Below, in pieces: positions 17,590 through 26,459 of a stretch of DNA of 64,000 nucleotides. The translations under genes and the position numbers were made by a program. Source of the stretch: Mesorhizobium sp. DCY119. GTDB taxonomy: Bacteria > Pseudomonadota > Alphaproteobacteria > Rhizobiales > Rhizobiaceae. The notes below the pieces were generated by a model. That model searched no databases and was not told the origin of the DNA. It saw only the letters and a program-made list of their open reading frames with translations. Every line of letters begins with the position of its first letter. Position 1 is the stretch's first letter. The DNA lies in contig NZ_CP031834.1 in the NCBI RefSeq assembly GCF_003590645.1, forward strand, positions 3,286,501 through 3,350,500. Reading direction: 5' to 3'.

Positions 17590-19854
17590 ATGCATTTTGA
17601 TATCATCCATGCCGCCGACCCCAGGTTCCCCGGAGGAACGTCCTCCGCCTTGCGGGCGGAACTGAAAGCTGCGGATCGGTTCGGACTGAGTTGTGCCTTC
17701 ATTCCGTTCGTCGGCAGGCGCGGCCCTCTCATCGGCGGCTTCGAAAGGCGCACGGCAAAGCTGATCGACGAGCTGGGCGTGCCCTGGCTGACGGGCGAGG
17801 AAATCGTCACCTGCGACGTTCTGTTTGCCCATCATCCGCAGGTCTTCGAACACATGCCTGCCGCTTCGGTGAACATTCGCCCGCGCCATGTCGTCTGCGT
17901 TGCCCATCACCCGCCCTTCGACGGTGCATGGGCGCCTCAGTATGAGACAGCGATCGTGCAGCGCAATCTCGAGCGGCTGTTCGGCGCTCCGGTGTCGTTC
18001 GCGCCGGTCGGGCCCAAGGTTCGCCAACAGTTTGAGAAACTGGTCGGAGAAAAACCCCGGCTGCTGCGCCACGACCTGTGGAACATGATCGACATGGCGG
18101 ACTGGCAGGATCGCCGCAGGCCGCCACCCGAACGCGACGCGACGCTCGGCCGTCATTCGCGTGCCGATCCGCTCAAATGGCCGGACACGCAGGACGATCT
18201 TCTGGCTGCCTATCCGGATGCGAAGCATCTGTCGATCGAAGTGCTGGGCGGTGTTCCCGAAGCGATCCGACCCTGGATCGGAGCCAACTGGAACGTCCTT
18301 CCCTATGCGGATGACGGTGTTTGCGAATTCCTTAGCCGGCTCGACTTCTATGTCTACTTTCACAGCCGCCGCTGGGTCGAGGCATTTGGGCTCGGCATTG
18401 CCGAGGCTATGGCTAGCGGACTGGTGACGATCGTAGACCCCTGCCACGCAGATCTGTTCGGGGAAGGCGCCATATATACCGACGTCAGGGATGTCGCGGC
18501 GGAAATCGATCGGCTGATTTCATCGCCGGCGTCCTACGCAGCACAGTCGACATTGGCTCGAAAAGCGGCTGCGGAGCGATTTTCGATAGAAACCTATCCG
18601 GCACGCATGGCCGAACTCTATGACGACCTTGAACTGCCAAGCTTGCCTGCGCTGAACGCCGCGCGGATAGCCAAGCTCAGGCGCCAGACGGCCGCAAGCG
18701 TATCTGTGACCGAGCAGCCGGCGGGAGCCCGGCGCCATGCATCGAAAAAACGCGTCCTGTTCGTCGCGACCAACGGCATCGGCCTTGGACACATTACCCG
18801 GCTGATGGCGATTGCCGAGCGCATGTCGCCGGACATCGAGCCCATATTCTTCACCCGCTCAGCGGGATCGGCATTGATCGCGATGCGCGGCCACGCGGTG
18901 GACTACATTCCCTGGGCGGTGAAAGTGGGCGTCACGGACGACAGCTGGAACATCGCCTACGCGCAGGAGCTGCTCGCCGCGATCGAAAGCATGGACATTG
19001 CGGCGGTCGTCTTCGATGGCACCTATCCATTTCCCGGTCTCGTCAACGTCGCGTCGGCGCGGCCCGACCTTTCCTGGGTATGGGTGCGGCGCGCCTTGTG
19101 GGTTCGCGGCCAGGCGCTGTCGGACGAGCTTCAATCCTGCTTCGACATGATCATCGAGCCGGGCGAATATGCGCATGACGAAGACCGGGGCCCGACCACG
19201 GACATGCCCGGTCAGGTCGCGGCCGTCTCACCGATCCTTCTCAACGATCCCGGCTCCGGCCTTTGCCGCACTGATGCGGCGGCACGGCTTGGCGTCGACC
19301 CCAAGCGCTTCACTGTCGCCATTCAGCTCGGTTCGCAACGCAATTTCGACTTCGAGGATTTGCCGGACCTGATCATCAAGGACCTGATCCGCCGGGACAT
19401 TCAGGTGGTGCGGATCAACCATCCGCTCGCCCCTCCCATCGGCGATGAAACGCCGGGCGTCGTGCGCCGGAGCCTCTATCCGCTCTCGGATTGCCTGAGC
19501 GCGATCGATCTGATGATCACCAATGCGAGCTACAACAGCTTTCACGAATGCGTCTTCGGCGGCATCCCGGCGATCTTCGTTCCGAATGAAGCGCCGGAAA
19601 TGGACGACCAGCATCTGCGCGCGACCTATGCCCACTCCACGCATGTCGGGCTACGCCTGCGCGCGTCCGAACTCGGCCGCGTGTCACAGACGATCGATAT
19701 CGCGCTGTCGCAGGATTTTCGCGAAGAATTGCGCCGCCGCTCTGCCCGCCTCGAATTTATCAACGGCGGCCACGAAGCAGCCCGTCTTATCGAGCAGCTT
19801 GTGTTTTCGGTTCGAGCCGACGCGCCGCTTCATGCCGCTCTTGCACGGGTCTAG
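17590..19854 (+). CDS. Two-domain (GT-B + MurG-like) glycosyltransferase fusion
   Basis: The 754-residue product has two glycosyltransferase-like halves. The first (about 1-370) resembles GT4-type enzymes, with the C-terminal donor-site signature EAFGLGIAEAMASGLVTIVD near residues 265-285. The second (about 380-745) begins KKRVLFVATNGIGLGHITRL, a glycine-rich start with GH-x-x-R as in MurG/GT28 and UDP-GlcNAc epimerase-like proteins. It has a matching C-terminal motif (DLMITNASYNSFHECVFGGI followed by PAIFVPN). No signal peptide or membrane helix is seen, so it is probably cytosolic or membrane-peripheral. Donor and acceptor sugars cannot be told. It sits between T6SS genes and may modify a surface glycan or a secreted protein. 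Confidence 0.75.
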   Translation: MHFDIIHAADPRFPGGTSSALRAELKAADRFGLSCAFIPFVGRRGPLIGGFERRTAKLIDELGVPWLTGEEIVTCDVLFAHHPQVFEHMPAASVNIRPRHVVCVAHHPPFDGAWAPQYETAIVQRNLERLFGAPVSFAPVGPKVRQQFEKLVGEKPRLLRHDLWNMIDMADWQDRRRPPPERDATLGRHSRADPLKWPDTQDDLLAAYPDAKHLSIEVLGGVPEAIRPWIGANWNVLPYADDGVCEFLSRLDFYVYFHSRRWVEAFGLGIAEAMASGLVTIVDPCHADLFGEGAIYTDVRDVAAEIDRLISSPASYAAQSTLARKAAAERFSIETYPARMAELYDDLELPSLPALNAARIAKLRRQTAASVSVTEQPAGARRHASKKRVLFVATNGIGLGHITRLMAIAERMSPDIEPIFFTRSAGSALIAMRGHAVDYIPWAVKVGVTDDSWNIAYAQELLAAIESMDIAAVVFDGTYPFPGLVNVASARPDLSWVWVRRALWVRGQALSDELQSCFDMIIEPGEYAHDEDRGPTTDMPGQVAAVSPILLNDPGSGLCRTDAAARLGVDPKRFTVAIQLGSQRNFDFEDLPDLIIKDLIRRDIQVVRINHPLAPPIGDETPGVVRRSLYPLSDCLSAIDLMITNASYNSFHECVFGGIPAIFVPNEAPEMDDQHLRATYAHSTHVGLRLRASELGRVSQTIDIALSQDFREELRRRSARLEFINGGHEAARLIEQLVFSVRADAPLHAALARV

Positions 19855-20377
19855 ATGAAGAGCTTGCCTCGGCAGTGGTTTGCGCCGGCGCGGCCATCTG
19901 CGTTGCCAGGAATTCGTCGAAGGTCAGGGAGAGCTCGATCTCGCTGGCAAAATTCCACTTGGCCATGATGAGAGCCCACCGCCGCCGCACATAGCGCTGG
20001 TACTCGTCATCCCGCAACAGCCGAAGGTGACGGCGCGAGGGCATGAACTCGATCGGGGCGGCCGTGACGGCTATGAGATCCGGGCGCAGCTCCGACATGA
20101 CGATCACCGGAAATTCCTGCGCCTCGCGACAGGCGGCCGCGACGGCGTCGAGGATTTCCGCAATGTTGGGCGGCGTATCTCCAAGCAGCGATATCAGGAT
20201 GCGCGGCCTGGCCTCCTTGTCCCCATCGACCAGCACATAGCGAATTCCTTCCTGCCCGTCAGCGGCAGGCAGATCCGCTGGCGAAGCGGCATTGCCATGG
20301 CTCAGCCAGGGGATGGTCGTGCGGATATGATCGAACCAACGGCGCAAGAAAAAGACCCTAACCAACTGCGATGACAA
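19787..20377 (-). CDS. Hypothetical protein, convergent with and overlapping the glycosyltransferase gene
   Basis: This is a 196-residue frame from a TTG at 20377; an in-frame stop lies just upstream at about 20389, and no ATG occurs before the conserved-looking part. A later TTG at 20365 is an alternative start. The sequence has normal protein composition, with a mixed alpha/beta core (RPRILISLLGDTPPNIAEIL, FPVIVMSELRPDLIAVTA) and an aromatic, basic segment (YQRYVRRRWALIMAKWNF). The last ~22 residues are read antisense to the 3' end of the glycosyltransferase gene. No family is recognised. The opposite strand has an open frame too, but its Arg/Gly/His-rich product looks like a shadow. Confidence 0.55.
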   Translation of the reverse strand: MSSQLVRVFFLRRWFDHIRTTIPWLSHGNAASPADLPAADGQEGIRYVLVDGDKEARPRILISLLGDTPPNIAEILDAVAAACREAQEFPVIVMSELRPDLIAVTAAPIEFMPSRRHLRLLRDDEYQRYVRRRWALIMAKWNFASEIELSLTFDEFLATQMAAPAQTTAEASSSSRPVQERHEAARRLEPKTQAAR

Positions 20378-20407
20378 CGAAACTTTTCATTCCGGCGAAG
20401 CTCGCCA

Positions 20408-22552
20408 CTACTTTCCGTTCTGCTGGATGAACAACTCGACATCCGCATCGATCTTCTTGCGTGCGTCCGCTTTCAGGCGGTCGCCTATCGCGTTCTTGAT
20501 CTCCTCGGCATTGTCGGCCTTGAAGCGCACCGCCAGTGCTGCATTGAAATAGGCAAGGCGCAGATCAGGTTTTCCGCCGGAGAGGCTTCCATCCCGATAG
20601 CCTTTGGCGAGGTCGAGATAGGCGTCCTCGAAGCCGCGTCGGGCCGAGAGTTCCAGCAAGCTCAGCGCGCGCACGGAGTCGACCGGCACGCCATCGTCGC
20701 CCTTGAGGAAGACGCGCGCCGCGAAATATGGGGCGTATTGATTGCCCATGTCGGTCGCGCGCAGCATCAGGTCGAGGCCGCGCCGGACATCCTTGTCGAC
20801 GCCCGAGCCACCGACATAGGCCCGGCCGAGATTGGCCATGGCGTCGATCTGCCCGGCATCGGATGCCGCCGCATAGAGCTTTGCCGCTTCAACGGGGTCT
20901 TTTCCGACGCCGACGCCTCGGTTGTAGGAATCGCCCAATGCGGTGATGGCGTTCGTCCAGCCGCTCGATGCGGCAAGCCTGTACCAGAGGATGCCCTCTT
21001 CGGGGTTTTTCGGCACGCCCTGCCCCTTGATATAGGCCGAGCCGACATTGGTGCGTGCCCGCAGATTTCCGAGTGCCGACGCCTGCATGTAAAAATCGAG
21101 AGCGCGATCGTAATCGACCTCGCGGCCCTGGCCGACGCGGGCCAAATAGCCAAGATTGACGAGTGCCGCGCTGTATTGCTGGCGGCCGGCCAGGGCGTAG
21201 AAATGCTCGGCCCAGTCGTAGCGGCCCGCGATCTCGAGCACGCGGCCGAGCTGGAACTGCAGGCGCGGATTGGTCAGATCGGCAGCGAGTGCGAAGGCGC
21301 AGGCCCGCAGGCCGTCGCGGACATTGACCATGCCGTTGGTCACGCCGGGAACCGCGCGTTGTGGATCGTTGGGATCGGCGGCGTAGAGATCGCAATCCGA
21401 TACCATCGCCTTCATGCCATGCGCCGTGTCCGGCAGCTTGCGCGGCCAGACACGGAACGTCTCACTCACCGCGCGCTCGCCAGCCTGCTGAAAGACGAAT
21501 TCCTCGCCGGCGGCCTCGGTGCTGGCGTCTGCCGGCGGCGGGGCGGAAATCGCCGTGGAAGCCAGCGCGCCGTTTATGTAGAGGCCGCGCTGGTTCAATT
21601 CCGCGACCTGGACGCTGCTGCGGCTTTTGGCTTCCGGCGCGTATTTGCTGTTTGGAAACACGCTGGCGAAGCGGGCGAAATCTTCCGGGTCCGGGCTTTC
21701 GCGAATGAAGGCCCAGAGCACCTCATCGACGGTCAGTTCGCTGCCCGCTTGCGGCGCTGCCGGTTCTTTGGAAGCGCTCGCATCGCCTGTCCTGAAAATG
21801 AATTTCGTTTCGATGGAGCCTGTGATCCAGGGGATCTGCGATCCGCCGGTAGCCATGCGCACGTCGCCACGCACGGTGCGGAAGGTGTCGTAGATGTCGA
21901 GATTGGGCTGCAGGAACGCATTGGCCAGTGCGGAGGAATACGGGCTGTTGACGCCGGTGCCGTCATAGGCGACCTCGCCGGCGCTGGTCGCAAAGGCAAT
22001 CAGCACCTGCCCGGTACCGGACTCGGTGTTTGCCAGGCCCTGTTGCAACCCCTCCTCTGTCGCGACCGGGTTGGTGCGACAGGCATCGAGGATGATGAGC
22101 TTTATGCCGACAGGATCGTCCTTGACGATGTCGATGAGCGTGTTGAGCGCAATCGCGTCGTCAACGACCTGCTTGACCGAGCCGGTGCGCACATCGACGG
22201 GCAGAAGCAGGTTCTGACCCTTGTACTGCACCGCATGCCCCGCATAATACAGCACCGCCATGTCGGCTCCGACGAGATGCTTGCGGATCGCATCCTGCAA
22301 ATCTTTCCCCGCCGCTTTGTTCACGTCGTAGAAAAGCAGCACGTCGAAACCGAGTTCGGTCAGAGTGGAGGCAATGAGCTTGGCGTCGTTCTTCGGATTT
22401 GTCAGGGGTGCGAATTTGTACTCGCCGTTGCCGACCACGATGGCCGCACGGCGCTCAGCCTGAGCCGCGCTCGCAAAAATCTGCACGAGAAATACGACAA
22501 GTATGGCGAAGCAAATTTTCGCCCGTCGAAACAAGGAACGTTCCCGTATCAT
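20408..22552 (-). CDS. Secreted caspase-like (peptidase C14) protein with Sel1/TPR repeats
   Basis: The 714-residue product has a signal peptide (about residues 1-32, ending ASAAQA) and a caspase fold (about 34-260). The dyad is His106 in YYAGHAVQYKGQNLLLPVD and Cys158 in LIILDACRTNP. Note GHA where most relatives have GHG. A short motif (DPEDFARFASVFPNSKYAPE) follows, then from about residue 430 a set of Sel1-like repeats (LGYLARVGQGREVDYDRALD, VGSAYIKGQGVPKNPEEGIL, LGDSYNRGVGVGKDPVEAAK, LGRAYVGGSGVDKDVRRGLD). Predicted place: periplasm. The repeats should bind partner proteins. With the gene at 2510-3988 this makes two caspase-like genes in one T6SS locus. The target is unknown. Confidence 0.85.
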   Translation of the reverse strand: MIRERSLFRRAKICFAILVVFLVQIFASAAQAERRAAIVVGNGEYKFAPLTNPKNDAKLIASTLTELGFDVLLFYDVNKAAGKDLQDAIRKHLVGADMAVLYYAGHAVQYKGQNLLLPVDVRTGSVKQVVDDAIALNTLIDIVKDDPVGIKLIILDACRTNPVATEEGLQQGLANTESGTGQVLIAFATSAGEVAYDGTGVNSPYSSALANAFLQPNLDIYDTFRTVRGDVRMATGGSQIPWITGSIETKFIFRTGDASASKEPAAPQAGSELTVDEVLWAFIRESPDPEDFARFASVFPNSKYAPEAKSRSSVQVAELNQRGLYINGALASTAISAPPPADASTEAAGEEFVFQQAGERAVSETFRVWPRKLPDTAHGMKAMVSDCDLYAADPNDPQRAVPGVTNGMVNVRDGLRACAFALAADLTNPRLQFQLGRVLEIAGRYDWAEHFYALAGRQQYSAALVNLGYLARVGQGREVDYDRALDFYMQASALGNLRARTNVGSAYIKGQGVPKNPEEGILWYRLAASSGWTNAITALGDSYNRGVGVGKDPVEAAKLYAAASDAGQIDAMANLGRAYVGGSGVDKDVRRGLDLMLRATDMGNQYAPYFAARVFLKGDDGVPVDSVRALSLLELSARRGFEDAYLDLAKGYRDGSLSGGKPDLRLAYFNAALAVRFKADNAEEIKNAIGDRLKADARKKIDADVELFIQQNGK

Positions 22553-22733
22553 GTTTCCAGGAGTCCAATTGTTCGCGGATTCAATCCAGTTCTTTTGGAT
22601 AGCGCAAAAGCGCGTGGGATTCTATTGTAAAAGCGGGTTTCGAGTGTCCCCGGCAGTACCCAATCCGTAGTAATCGACGGCTTGCAAAATAGTCTGTATC
22701 AACTGCACTTCGAAGGTTGGCGATGTCGAGCCC

Positions 22734-23195
22734 ATGAGGAACTCAGCTTCCGCCCTGTTGGCCAATGCTTTTTGGAAAGGGTGCGCCCTGCCCGCTTTCG
22801 CCGTCTTCTGTGCCAGCTTTGCCGGCGCTGCTCATGCCCAGTTCGCCATCTGCAACCAGACGATCGACGCGATCAACGTTTCGGTGGCCAAGGAAACCAG
22901 CGGCACTTTCGGCACCGAAGGGTGGTGGACCATTGGCGCCAATCGCTGCGTAGACGTCATCAAGGAGGAACTCACCGGCCGCTACGTCTATGTCTATGCC
23001 ACCGACGTCTTTGGCCAGCCGATCCTGACCGGCGACTATGAAGGTCACGACATGTGCATCGGCACCAGGCGATTTTCCATTCAAGGCACCGATTCCTGTT
23101 GGCAGCGCGGCTACCAATCCGCCCGCTTCAGGCTGGTCGACACCAAGGAAATGTCGCGCTGGACTTTTTTCCTGAAAGATCCCGAGGCGAACTGA
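22734..23195 (+). CDS. Exported DUF1036 domain protein
   Basis: The 153-residue product has a signal peptide ending near FAGAAHAQ. The mature part matches DUF1036: FAICNQTIDAINVSVAKE, GWWTIGANRCVDVI, YVYVYATD, MCIGTRRFSI, DSCWQRGY and TKEMSRWTFFL. It has four conserved-looking cysteines likely to form disulfides in the periplasm. DUF1036 proteins are common in alphaproteobacteria and have no assigned role. It is divergent from the second caspase-like gene, sharing a 181-bp promoter region, and points toward the peptidoglycan hydrolase gene. Confidence 0.82.
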   Translation: MRNSASALLANAFWKGCALPAFAVFCASFAGAAHAQFAICNQTIDAINVSVAKETSGTFGTEGWWTIGANRCVDVIKEELTGRYVYVYATDVFGQPILTGDYEGHDMCIGTRRFSIQGTDSCWQRGYQSARFRLVDTKEMSRWTFFLKDPEAN

Positions 23196-23357
23196 ATACA
23201 AACAACGCACGAAATAACTTGGGCGTCTGTGATGTTGATCTCATCACGACACCTCCATTCATTGTAATCTAGCAATGTCACTAAGCTTTTCCGGCGGCTG
23301 TTTTGTCGTCATCACTTGTGGCGTATTCTTCGTCAGCGGCATCCAGGCCCATTTCCG

Positions 23358-25862
23358 ATGCACCAGTTGGACGACAGCTTTCGCAAGAAGCGGAAGCAGC
23401 AGGAGGTAGAGCGCAAGCGCACGCTGCGCCGCCAGATCGCGCTTGCCGTCTCGGCTGGGCTCGTTCTTGCGGTCTCTGCCGGCACCTACTTCCTTTCCGG
23501 CAACTGGCGGCCGCAGGCAATCGAAATACCCGAGACAAAAGCGCAGGCCACGGCTCCCGAGAAGCCGCAACGTCCGGTTTTCGTCAACGCGATCGTCGAT
23601 CTGGCCGGTGACCCGCTGATCATCCGGCTCGGCTCGACGGGCGGCGGCGCTTCTCAGAAATTGCACGAACTTCCGGTGCCGCCGGACCTTAACCAGCCAC
23701 AAATCCCCGAGACGGTGCAGGTTCTGTCGGACACCATGCTTTCCTCCAGCCAGCGCATCATGGCGCTGCCATCCAGTCCCGAGGATTTTGCCTTCTTCCA
23801 ATCGCAGAGCGGGCGTAACCAGCCGCCGACCGACCTTTCGGCACTGCCGGACCAGACAAACACTGCGCCGGTGGAGGAAATCACGAACGACGATGCGGCA
23901 GTAACACCGGACGCCGCCGGCAGCGATGAAGCATCCGACGAGGTGCTTGTGCCTGTCGCAGGCCAGGATGACCTCGAAGAAGACGGCTCGATAGCCACGG
24001 ACGAAGAAGTTCCAGCTGAAGATATGCAGGCCACCCCCTCGTCGGAGCCGGGCGGCATGATCGGCGAAGACGGGGCCGATGCCGATGCCGGCTGGAGCGA
24101 GACGGCGGGGCAGCCGAAGGAAGCGCTTCCGGCGATCAAGCCGACGGCGATCGAGGACACCACGACCGTTGGCCTGGTCAATCGCGAGGCCGACCGCTTC
24201 CGCACGACGGAAGACTTCACCGTCTCGATCAAGGGCGAGCGCTCACTGGAAAGCATCATCGCCGAATATGGCTTCAGCGCCGACGACGCCAAAAAGGCAG
24301 CCGAAGCGGCGAAGACGATCATCGGAGTGGATATGCTTGGCGATCGCTACATCGTCGGTTTGCGCGGCTTTCGGCCTGACGCCCGTCAAGGCAGATACGG
24401 CCTCGCCCAGCTTTCGGTGAATGCGCCGGAAAAATACATCGGAACCATCGCGCTGGGCGATGACGGCCAGTTCGTCGCTGGAGCAGACCCGTGGATAGAC
24501 GAAGACCTGTCCAGCTATTCGCAGACCGTCACGCCGGAAGCACAGAACCTCAGCTACCGCCTGCTCGACGCGGTTTACAGCACGGCGACGCGCAACCAGG
24601 TGCCGAGCGGCGTTACCGGCGAAGCGATCATGCTGATGTCGCGATCCTTCGACCTGCAGGCGATGACGACGAAGGACGACCGGCTGGTCATCATCTTCGC
24701 CAAATCCGGCCGCGATACGGGCCGCAACACCGGCCGCGTGCTCTACGCTGCCATCCGCGGACCGGACCGGAACCTGGAATGCTTCGTCTACCAGCCAGCT
24801 GCGGGTGCGGATTTTTCCTGCATGACCGAAAAGGATGCGACCCACAGCGTCACCACCACCAACGGCATGGTCAACCCGGTCAACGGCGTCCTGACCTCGA
24901 CCTTCGGCCCCCGCCGGCATCCAATCCTCGGCCGGGTTCTGTTGCACAAGGGGGTGGACTGGAAGGCGCCGATCGGGACGCCGGTGATGGCAGCCTTCGA
25001 CGGCACGATCGAATATGCGGGCGATGGCAAGGGCTATGGCAATGTCATCCGCATTGCGCATGGCAATGGAAAGACGACCGCCTATGCGCATCTGAGCCGG
25101 TTCGAGAATGGTGTGCAGCCGGGGCTTGCGGTCAAGGCCGGCGACACCATCGGCTTTGTCGGCACCACCGGCCTTTCCACCGGCCCGCACCTTCACTTCG
25201 AACTCTATATGAACGGCGTTCCCATAAACCCGCTGGAGACTGCAGTCGCGCAGGCCACCCCCTCCTCAGACCCCGACGGTGCGGCGGTCGAGATACTGGT
25301 GAACCGCATCATCCATGTCGAAAGCGCCGGCAACGCGCGGGCGAAGAATTCGCGATCCTCGGCGACTGGACTCGGCCAGTTCATCAACTCGACATGGATC
25401 CGCATGATGCGGACCTACCGTCCTGACCTGTTCCAGTCGATGTCCACCTCGGCCCTGCTCGCGCTGCGCTTCGACCCGACCATCTCGCGCGAAATGGTCG
25501 AGCATCTGGCGCGCGAAAACGAGGCGCGGTTGCGCTCGCATGGCCATGGCATCACCGCCGGCCGGCTCTACCTCGCCCATTTCCTCGGACCGGAAGGCGC
25601 CCATATCGTGCTGGCCGCGTCGGGCGATGCGTCACTTGCCGCCATCCTCGGCAGCCAGGTCATCAGCGCGAACCCGTTCCTGACAGGCAAGAACGCGGCT
25701 TACGTCGTTGCATGGGCCGAAAAGAAGATGACCGGCAGGGCCGTGCGCGCGACAACCGACGGCCCGACAGTGGCGCAGACCGTGGTCAGGACCTCGCCGG
25801 AATTCGTGCGCTATCGCGAGGCGATGCAGAAAGTGGTGGAGACGATCGAAACGACTTTGTGA
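23358..25862 (+). CDS. Bifunctional peptidoglycan hydrolase: M23 (LytM) endopeptidase fused to a lytic-transglycosylase-like domain
   Basis: I chose the ATG at 23358 over an upstream in-frame TTG (23316); the product has 834 residues. A basic N-terminus precedes one membrane helix (IALAVSAGLVLAVSAGTYFL). An acidic, low-complexity periplasmic linker (about 90-260) and an LysM/G5-like spacer region lead to an M23 domain with the zinc motifs HKGVD (His530, Asp534) and HLHFEL (His611, His613). After it comes an SLT-type domain: IIHVESAGNARAKNSRSSAT then GLGQFINSTW, with Glu655 as the likely catalytic acid. The protein should cut both peptide crosslinks and glycan strands from an inner-membrane anchor. 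Its place in a T6SS locus suggests it opens the wall for the apparatus, as TagX does in Acinetobacter, though the architecture differs. Confidence 0.85.
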   Translation: MHQLDDSFRKKRKQQEVERKRTLRRQIALAVSAGLVLAVSAGTYFLSGNWRPQAIEIPETKAQATAPEKPQRPVFVNAIVDLAGDPLIIRLGSTGGGASQKLHELPVPPDLNQPQIPETVQVLSDTMLSSSQRIMALPSSPEDFAFFQSQSGRNQPPTDLSALPDQTNTAPVEEITNDDAAVTPDAAGSDEASDEVLVPVAGQDDLEEDGSIATDEEVPAEDMQATPSSEPGGMIGEDGADADAGWSETAGQPKEALPAIKPTAIEDTTTVGLVNREADRFRTTEDFTVSIKGERSLESIIAEYGFSADDAKKAAEAAKTIIGVDMLGDRYIVGLRGFRPDARQGRYGLAQLSVNAPEKYIGTIALGDDGQFVAGADPWIDEDLSSYSQTVTPEAQNLSYRLLDAVYSTATRNQVPSGVTGEAIMLMSRSFDLQAMTTKDDRLVIIFAKSGRDTGRNTGRVLYAAIRGPDRNLECFVYQPAAGADFSCMTEKDATHSVTTTNGMVNPVNGVLTSTFGPRRHPILGRVLLHKGVDWKAPIGTPVMAAFDGTIEYAGDGKGYGNVIRIAHGNGKTTAYAHLSRFENGVQPGLAVKAGDTIGFVGTTGLSTGPHLHFELYMNGVPINPLETAVAQATPSSDPDGAAVEILVNRIIHVESAGNARAKNSRSSATGLGQFINSTWIRMMRTYRPDLFQSMSTSALLALRFDPTISREMVEHLARENEARLRSHGHGITAGRLYLAHFLGPEGAHIVLAASGDASLAAILGSQVISANPFLTGKNAAYVVAWAEKKMTGRAVRATTDGPTVAQTVVRTSPEFVRYREAMQKVVETIETTL

Positions 25863-25885
25863 GCGCCGATAGATCGAAAACAGAA

Positions 25886-25911
25886 AAGGGGATGCGCCGG
25901 CGCATCCCCTT
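25886..25911. terminator. Bidirectional terminator between convergent genes
   Basis: A perfect 26-bp palindrome (AAGGGGATGCG CCGG CGCATCCCCTT) lies between the hydrolase stop (25862) and the end of the minus-strand ompA-like gene (25935). Short A- and T-containing flanks (GAAA before, CTTC after) allow it to work in both directions. Confidence 0.8.
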
Positions 25912-25934
25912 CTTCAACGTCAATTATTCGAGCG

Positions 25935-26459
25935 CTACTGAACCTGCAGTCTCAGTTCCACGCGCCGGTTGATCGCGTCCATCGGATCGGCGGTGCGCGG
26001 CTTGGTCTTGCCCATGCCGACCGCGGTTACCCGGTCTCCGGCAATTCCGTTCTTCAGGAGGAAGGCGGTCACGGCCTGAGCGCGCCGCTCTGACAGGCCG
26101 AAATTATACTCGTCCGTTCCCCGCGCATCCGTATGGCCCTCGACGACGAAGTGCGCCGTCGACAAGCGCCTGTCGGAAAGCGCCTTGGCGAACTCCTTCA
26201 GGTTTTGCTGGGCCTGGCTGGTGAACTGCGTTGAATTGAGCTCGAAATTGATGAGCATGTCGAAGCCGGCGGGCTTGGGCTTGCTTTGCTCGCATTCGGC
26301 GGTGGTGCCAATGCAGATGCCGCGCGTTGCGCCCTGATTGGCGGATTTCGCGAAGAAATCAATAATCTCGTTGGCTTTCACCTGTGAGTCCGCGAAAGCA
26401 GGCGGAGCAGCAAGCGACACCGCGCCGAACAAGACGGCGGCTAAATACTTTCCATTCAT
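25935..26459 (-). CDS. OmpA-family peptidoglycan-binding outer-membrane/periplasmic protein
   Basis: The 174-residue product starts at an ATG with an AAGGAG ribosome site. It has a signal peptide (MNGKYLAAVLFGAVSLAAPP, cleavage near AFA-D). It is almost entirely an OmpA C-terminal domain with FVVEGHTDARGTDEYNFGLS, ERRAQAVTAFL and DPMDAINRRVELRLQ, the Asp and Arg that bind diaminopimelate being present. No lipobox is seen. Such small OmpA proteins in T6SS loci may help anchor the apparatus to the wall, beside the OmpA domain of TssL. It is divergent from tagH. Confidence 0.85.
   Translation of the reverse strand: MNGKYLAAVLFGAVSLAAPPAFADSQVKANEIIDFFAKSANQGATRGICIGTTAECEQSKPKPAGFDMLINFELNSTQFTSQAQQNLKEFAKALSDRRLSTAHFVVEGHTDARGTDEYNFGLSERRAQAVTAFLLKNGIAGDRVTAVGMGKTKPRTADPMDAINRRVELRLQVQ

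Noticed and set aside
20738-22630. 630-codon plus-strand open frame
   Set aside because: It is antisense to the second caspase-like gene and has no recognisable domain.
23316-23357. Upstream TTG start for the M23/SLT protein
   Set aside because: The ATG at 23358 leaves a normal basic N-terminus before the membrane helix; the TTG lacks a ribosome site.
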